Shown piece after piece: positions 46,520 through 50,487 of a stretch of 50,487 nucleotides of DNA. The position numbers and the translations under genes were made by a program. The notes beneath the pieces are model-generated. The model saw nothing but the letters and a program-made list of their open reading frames with translations. It searched no databases and was not told the DNA's origin. The DNA is from Nitrosomonas sp. (GTDB lineage Bacteria > Pseudomonadota > Gammaproteobacteria > Burkholderiales > Nitrosomonadaceae). The stretch is from assembly GCF_022842015.1 (NCBI RefSeq), contig NZ_JALHQJ010000012.1, positions 1 to 50,487 on the forward strand, given 5' to 3'. Each line of letters begins with the position of its first letter. The stretch's first letter is position 1.

Positions 46520-46765
46520 TCAGTGACGATTTAATGCTGCTTCCAACATCATCAAGGCAATACTCTGTTGTATGGCGATTTTCTTGGGATCTTTTTGCTT
46601 GAGCGCGCCGTTCTGGATCTGTTCCCTGGTTATGTCGTAGTAAATTTTCTTTCCGTTTCGCGAAAGTAATACCTTGTGTCGAATTCCGCAATCAGTTAAT
46701 AATTTCAATGCATGGTTGCGGCTGACGCCTCCGAGTGCTTCCGATATTTCTTTTAGGCTAAGCAT
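46520..46765 (-). CDS. Small helix-turn-helix-like protein
   Basis: An 81-residue protein: MLSLKEISEALGGVSRNHALKLL is a plausible HTH (LKEISEALGGVSRNHALKLLTDCG), then a beta wing-like RNGKKIYYDITREQIQNG and a C-terminal helix. It could be a DNA-binding regulator. It lies between recN (plus) and the spermidine-synthase-like gene (minus), on its own, with a GGAAAA before the start as a weak ribosome binding site. I do not recognise the family. Confidence 0.6.
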   Translation of the reverse strand: MLSLKEISEALGGVSRNHALKLLTDCGIRHKVLLSRNGKKIYYDITREQIQNGALKQKDPKKIAIQQSIALMMLEAALNRH

Positions 46766-46918
46766 GAGCTGTTTTCCATTTTCATAGATTGATTTGGCTA
46801 TCTGGTGTTAGTAAAGTCGTAGATAGCTCAAAGGATTTCTGATTAATAATGGTTAATAAATTCTGATCTCCAGTTCTTTTATGGTTATATCCGTTCTGAC
46901 GATGAGGATGACTTGCGC

Positions 46919-48466
46919 CTACCGGATAAAGTGATTGGTGCCGATTGAATCAACGATCATCCGACGATAATGCTCAGATTTGCGGATTTGTAGCAGTTCG
47001 AGATTGCTGAGATTGTCGGTCAGGATTGTTCCATACGTTGGGTCGATATTTAATAATCGCTGTTCCAGCCAGGCGCGATTGGAAATTGGTATTGAATCAT
47101 CGTCCAAATGGATGACATGATTGGTGGCGAGAAATATGAAATCATTAAAATCTGCACCCGGATCGGAAATGAATACGTGTTGATGCGGGAAGACTTGCGC
47201 CAATGTTTTGGAAACAGAGGCTAGCGCCGCATTTTTACCATTATCCAGGAAAGAAACAAAATTCAGTGCAAGAATTCCGTGTTTTGCAAGCAGGCCGTGC
47301 AATTGGGCTAATGCTTCAACAGTCAATAAATGGGTTGGTTCGGTGCCGCCAGTGAATACATCCAGAATGATTAAGTCATAAGGGCCTTTGAGCTGACGAA
47401 TCTCGTAACGCGCATCGCCGATGATTCTACGACCAGTGGGCATAAAGCCGAAGTATTCGTTGGCCGCATCGGCAACGGCAGGGTCAATTTCCAGCGTGTC
47501 CGTTACAATTTCTGCCTTATTCAAAGTCATGACCATATGTCCGGCACCCTGGCCAATTAATAAGGCTTTTTCCATATTTGGTACGAGAAAAGGGATTTGT
47601 CCCACGATTTTCTGGTAGGTGAGGAGATTTTCTCCATGGCTGATACTGGCTGCGCCAATGGTGGAAGCGTCTGAAGTGAGCAAACGAATATTTTCCTTGG
47701 GCTTGTCAATTACACGGACCCAACCGTATAAGCTTTCTCGTTCGAATCGGGTTTGGAAGGTATCACTGAATTCTGCTTGCCCTGAACTGACGATTTGTGG
47801 ATATAAACCAAATCCAATCACTAATAATAGGGTTGCTGGCACCATGACCGTAGAGGATTTTAGATATTTTCGCTCTATCCATGCCACAGCCACCGCTAGT
47901 ATCAATAGTGCAATCCCCAGGCCCACAAAAATTTCACGAGAGCCGATCAAAGGAAATAGGTAAAAGCCGAGAAAAAGCGTGCCGATGACACTGCCAACCG
48001 TGCTGACAGCATAAATGGAGCCTGTGCTGGCACCTACATTAGACAGTGCGGAAGTGGACAGTTTAACTGCAAAAGGTCCAACCATACCCAGCATGATCAA
48101 GCTAGGCGAGAATAGGATCAGTGTGCTGATGAAGCTACCCAAACGCAGACCCAATGGATCTGTGGCCAGTAAAACTGGTCCTGCCAGCCAGGGAATGATG
48201 AGTGTTAATAGTCCTGCTGTTGCGATGATGAGAGATAACCTAGACCGTGCTCGGTCAGCCCAGATTCCGCCCAGATAATAGCCAAGCGCCAGTGCGATCA
48301 GTGTGACTGCAATGAGCGAAGTCCAGACATACAGGCTGGCACCATAGAAAGGCGCGATCAGCCGTGTGCCTAGCAACTCTATAACCATTACCGCTGCACC
48401 GGTGAGAAATACGGTGCAGTAAAGCCAGGCTTTGTCAAAAATTGTTGAAGATGAAGGATTGTTCAT
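46919..48466 (-). CDS. Membrane/spermidine-synthase fusion protein (fused MFS/spermidine synthase type)
   Basis: A 515-residue protein with an N-terminal membrane part (about 1-220) of seven or more helices, including MVIELLGTRLIAPFYGASLYVW. A cytoplasmic Rossmann-like methyltransferase/spermidine-synthase domain follows. It has ALLIGQGAGHMVMTLNK, the acidic VTDTLEIDPAVADAAN, GDARYEIRQLKGPYDLIILDVF and ALNFVSF. The layout is that of the fused MFS/spermidine synthase family, whose substrate is not generally established; polyamine synthesis itself is not proven here. Its start is 9 bp after the stop of the amidohydrolase gene, so the two form an operon. Confidence 0.83.
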   Translation of the reverse strand: MNNPSSSTIFDKAWLYCTVFLTGAAVMVIELLGTRLIAPFYGASLYVWTSLIAVTLIALALGYYLGGIWADRARSRLSLIIATAGLLTLIIPWLAGPVLLATDPLGLRLGSFISTLILFSPSLIMLGMVGPFAVKLSTSALSNVGASTGSIYAVSTVGSVIGTLFLGFYLFPLIGSREIFVGLGIALLILAVAVAWIERKYLKSSTVMVPATLLLVIGFGLYPQIVSSGQAEFSDTFQTRFERESLYGWVRVIDKPKENIRLLTSDASTIGAASISHGENLLTYQKIVGQIPFLVPNMEKALLIGQGAGHMVMTLNKAEIVTDTLEIDPAVADAANEYFGFMPTGRRIIGDARYEIRQLKGPYDLIILDVFTGGTEPTHLLTVEALAQLHGLLAKHGILALNFVSFLDNGKNAALASVSKTLAQVFPHQHVFISDPGADFNDFIFLATNHVIHLDDDSIPISNRAWLEQRLLNIDPTYGTILTDNLSNLELLQIRKSEHYRRMIVDSIGTNHFIR

Positions 48467-48475
48467 GGGTACCTT

Positions 48476-49777
48476 TTAGTGTTTTACCTTGTTTTTCTTG
48501 AAATCGTTGATGATGATATGGCCACCGGAAATGACCAGGTCGGGATATTCCAGCAATTTAAACCGTTCAAACGGATTGCCGCGGACGGCGATAATATCTG
48601 CCGGAGCATCTTTCATCAATGTGCCTAGCAACGGATAATTCAAATACTTTCCCGCTTCGGAAGTTGCTGATCTGAATACCCGCAGCACATCACCAAAGTC
48701 AATCCCGTCCGGACTGGTTAAATTCAACATTAATATCATTTCTTCTGCGTTGATGCCCCAGGGCACATTGTCATGGCCAATCTCAGATCCATAGATAAAT
48801 TTTGATTTTGAATCGGGATTATGAGACATGATGTGCGCAAGCTTATGCGTATTGGCGTGAATTCCGGTGCAACCGGATAGGGTGTCCACCGTGGTTACGA
48901 AAGTTACATTTTGTTCTACAGCACGGTGTAATAAGTCGTCGCGAACTTCTGCGCAGGGTATATGTGTCCATTCATCCACGCCGGCGTCCAGTGCCAGTTC
49001 AACCCCGGTATTTTCTCCGACATGGGCGGCTACTTTGCGGTTTAATGCATGCGCCTTGGCTACTATCGCTTTGACAATATCCAAAGAAAGTAGCGGCCAT
49101 GGTGTTTGCGGAGGCTCACCGTGACCGTGGCTTGACATCCACGGCGCACCGGTTTCACCCCCGGGTTCCAAAGCAATTTTGATCATGCTTGAACCACCGG
49201 CCACCAAATCGATTACGGTTTTCTCAGCTTCTTCAATGGTGGCAACCGCTACGCCAATGGTGTCGTATTTGTCATGACCACTAGACGTCTCGGTTCCGTG
49301 ATTGCCGAAAAGATTCAATGGATAACCATCCACTGCCTGAATGATAGGGCCAACGCTCAATATACGCAATTTGCCGTTACCTCCCATCGGTTTCAACAGC
49401 GGCCCGCCGGTATCACGGATAGTTGTGATGCCATGCTTCAATACTTTATCGCTAGGGATTTTTTGAAAGGTAATGTGAGCATGGGATTCAATGAAGCCCG
49501 GCAGAATGGTTGCGTCGCCTAATTTCATTTTTCTATTGCATAATCCACTCAGTTGGTCTAGGGCGCCGACTTGAACAATTTTATTGCGCTTAATCAAGAC
49601 GGCTGCATTTTCGTGCAGATCGAAACCGTCAAAAACGCGTTCGGCACTTATTACATAACATTGATTGCCTGCAGAAGATTTTGCGGAGTCATTTTGTGCA
49701 AAAGCATACAGGCTGAGAGAGGATATCAAGGCCAAGATGGTGAGTTGTATTACAGTTTTTAATTGATAAGTTTTCAT
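48476..49777 (-). CDS. Exported amidohydrolase-family protein
   Basis: A 433-residue protein with a signal peptide (MKTYQLKTVIQLTILALISS, cleavage near YAFA). The amidohydrolase TIM barrel has the metal-binding HAH (His99, His101) in GFIESHAHITF, a likely carboxylated Lys200 in MIKIALEPGG, and His252 and His272 in AHVGENTG and EWTHIPC. The final catalytic Asp of the family (GTDAG) is replaced: the segment reads YGSEIG with Glu332, with His335 and Asp336 close by. The metal centre may thus be altered. The substrate is unknown; imidazolonepropionase- or prolidase-like relatives exist. A palindromic motif lies about 173 bp upstream. Confidence 0.82.
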   Translation of the reverse strand: MKTYQLKTVIQLTILALISSLSLYAFAQNDSAKSSAGNQCYVISAERVFDGFDLHENAAVLIKRNKIVQVGALDQLSGLCNRKMKLGDATILPGFIESHAHITFQKIPSDKVLKHGITTIRDTGGPLLKPMGGNGKLRILSVGPIIQAVDGYPLNLFGNHGTETSSGHDKYDTIGVAVATIEEAEKTVIDLVAGGSSMIKIALEPGGETGAPWMSSHGHGEPPQTPWPLLSLDIVKAIVAKAHALNRKVAAHVGENTGVELALDAGVDEWTHIPCAEVRDDLLHRAVEQNVTFVTTVDTLSGCTGIHANTHKLAHIMSHNPDSKSKFIYGSEIGHDNVPWGINAEEMILMLNLTSPDGIDFGDVLRVFRSATSEAGKYLNYPLLGTLMKDAPADIIAVRGNPFERFKLLEYPDLVISGGHIIINDFKKNKVKH

Positions 49778-49947
49778 TTTTATGTTTTTTATCGGTAATT
49801 GTTTTTATAAATTCTTCGGTAGTTTGCTGTGGTTTTTGCAGCGTGCTTGCGAATAACGAAGCGCTAATTAATCTTTGCAGAATGTTGGTGATTTAAGTTA
49901 GCTTAGATTAATTCACTACCATTCTAAGTAAAAAAAACAATATTGAT

Positions 49948-49966
49948 AATGCGACAAATTGTCGCA
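49948..49966 (-). promoter_or_regulatory. Palindromic motif, copy C (perfect)
   Basis: On the minus strand TGCGACAATTTGTCGCATT. The 8-bp arms TGCGACAA/TTGTCGCA are perfect around one base. It is oriented toward the amidohydrolase gene start at 49777, about 173 bp away. Confidence 0.7.
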
Positions 49967-50076
49967 GCCGTGACAAGACGACACTGAAATAATGTCGGTT
50001 AATTTTTTGTTAACTGGTTGTTTAATAATTTCTAATATGTGTTTGTGAGATGCTCGTTCTTGCGCTAATGCCAACC

Positions 50077-50095
50077 TGCGGCAATTTGTCACATT
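50077..50095 (+). promoter_or_regulatory. Palindromic motif, copy D
   Basis: TGCGGCAATTTGTCACATT, followed by GTTTT. It shares an extended match of about 24 bases (through TTGYTTT) with copy E 258 bp to the right. It points to the right. Confidence 0.65.
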
Positions 50096-50226
50096 GTTTT
50101 CCTGTCGTTTGATCAATAGTATCCATTCCTGAAGAAATTGCTGTTTATCTCCTAGCGATTTTTTTAAATGATGTCTCGTTGAACAATCTCTTGTGGTGCG
50201 AACGCTTGTATCTCTGGGGGGTTATC

Positions 50227-50312
50227 TTTCTGCCGTGTGAAATAAAGGAGGATAAGCAATCAGTGGGTAATTAAGCGTAGTTAATACCCCGCAGCTTGCT
50301 GCGGGGTTTTTT
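50227..50312 (+). ncRNA. Possible small RNA ending in a strong terminator
   Basis: No ORF with a start codon precedes the terminator at 50287, yet the terminator is strong, so a non-coding transcript may end there. AAGGAGG at about 50246 looks like a ribosome binding site, but no ATG or GTG start follows in a usable frame. The 5' end is unknown and the start coordinate given is arbitrary. It could also be a decayed gene end or a REP-like repeat. Confidence 0.3.
50287..50312 (+). terminator. Strong rho-independent terminator
   Basis: Stem CCCCGCAGC with GCTGCGGGG, two-base loop, then six T. Stem and T-run are ideal, although no gene is seen before it in this direction. Confidence 0.88.
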
Positions 50313-50334
50313 CTTTAGAGATAGGCAGTTGGGG

Positions 50335-50353
50335 TGCGACAATTTGCCACATT
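50335..50353 (+). promoter_or_regulatory. Palindromic motif, copy E
   Basis: TGCGACAATTTGCCACATT, followed by GCTTTT. It is the last copy, 23 bases after the terminator, pointing to the right beyond the window. Confidence 0.65.
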
Positions 50354-50487
50354 GCTTTTGCGTGATAAGCAAAATAATATCGCGCCCTGAAATAAGTTCT
50401 TTTCTTCAGGGAATAAAGGTTTCTAGGCAGGTGGGAAAAGAATGGTTTTCAGTTGCCCTTTGAGATCCACCTCAAAAGGCAACTTTA

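Larger units (their letters stand above)
49778..50487. other. Right-end non-coding region, about 710 bp
   Basis: No gene was found. It holds three copies of the palindromic motif (49948-49966, 50077-50095, 50335-50353), a strong terminator at 50287-50312 with AAGGAGG at about 50246 upstream, and a poly-A stretch. The last copies point to the right, toward whatever lies beyond the window. A transcript ending at the terminator would begin in non-coding DNA, so a small RNA is possible. Confidence 0.6.

Noticed and set aside
1..50487. CRISPR arrays, tRNA, rRNA, prophage genes
   Set aside because: None was seen on either strand by eye; no regularly spaced repeats or tRNA-like cloverleaf signatures.

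Overview
The window looks like chromosome of a betaproteobacterial ammonia oxidiser of the Nitrosomonas type. The best marker is a His-rich periplasmic protein at 40963-41307 whose heptad pattern matches SmbP, the small metal-binding protein known from Nitrosomonas europaea. The gene set (TamAB, CbpA/CbpM, TrxC with a zinc finger, SdhE, HemH-HrcA, NadK-RecN) fits this group. These assignments come from reading protein motifs; no database search was run.

Layout. (1) 1-4520: the end of an insertion sequence cuts off the 3' end of a KefB-like antiporter gene that also carries a frameshift. Upstream of it, on the same strand, lie a P-type cation ATPase and a universal stress protein. (2) 4521-7406: gene-poor stretch with a 49-residue ORF, a small lipoprotein and a Nudix ADP-sugar pyrophosphatase. 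(3) 7407-11675: two tandem SLC13-type permeases with inserted RCK_C (TrkA_C) domains, two in the first and four in the second. A third paralogue lies at 36785. (4) 11789-16803: an exported orphan, a GNAT acetyltransferase/nitrilase pair and a ketopantoate-reductase-like/NAD epimerase pair, each pair overlapping by four bases. (5) 16903-22653: tamA-tamB, outer-membrane protein assembly. (6) 22749-25667, minus strand: cbpA-cbpM-trxC-htrA, a protein quality-control operon. (7) 26191-29062: small exported proteins, a BNR/sialidase-fold protein with a cysteine cluster, a TlpA-like thioredoxin and a lipoprotein. (8) 29419-35835: sdhB-sdhE-gltA-sucA-sucB, TCA-cycle operon without sdhCDA upstream or lpd downstream. 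(9) 35991-41307: DUF3617-like protein, third SLC13 permease, small ORF, a membrane-anchored endonuclease/exonuclease/phosphatase-fold protein and smbP. (10) 41366-46470: hemH and hrcA on minus, nadK-recN divergent on plus. (11) 46520-49777, minus: small HTH-like protein, a membrane/spermidine-synthase fusion and an exported amidohydrolase. (12) 49778-50487: non-coding, with three copies of a palindromic motif and a strong terminator.

The most interesting signal not explained by genes is a 19-bp oriented palindromic motif, consensus TGCGRCAATTTGYCRCATT. It occurs five times, only in intergenic DNA. The three copies that have a gene downstream inside the window lie about 170-260 bp upstream of genes for exported proteins and point toward them. 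It may define an uncharacterised regulon. No CRISPR array, tRNA or rRNA was seen.
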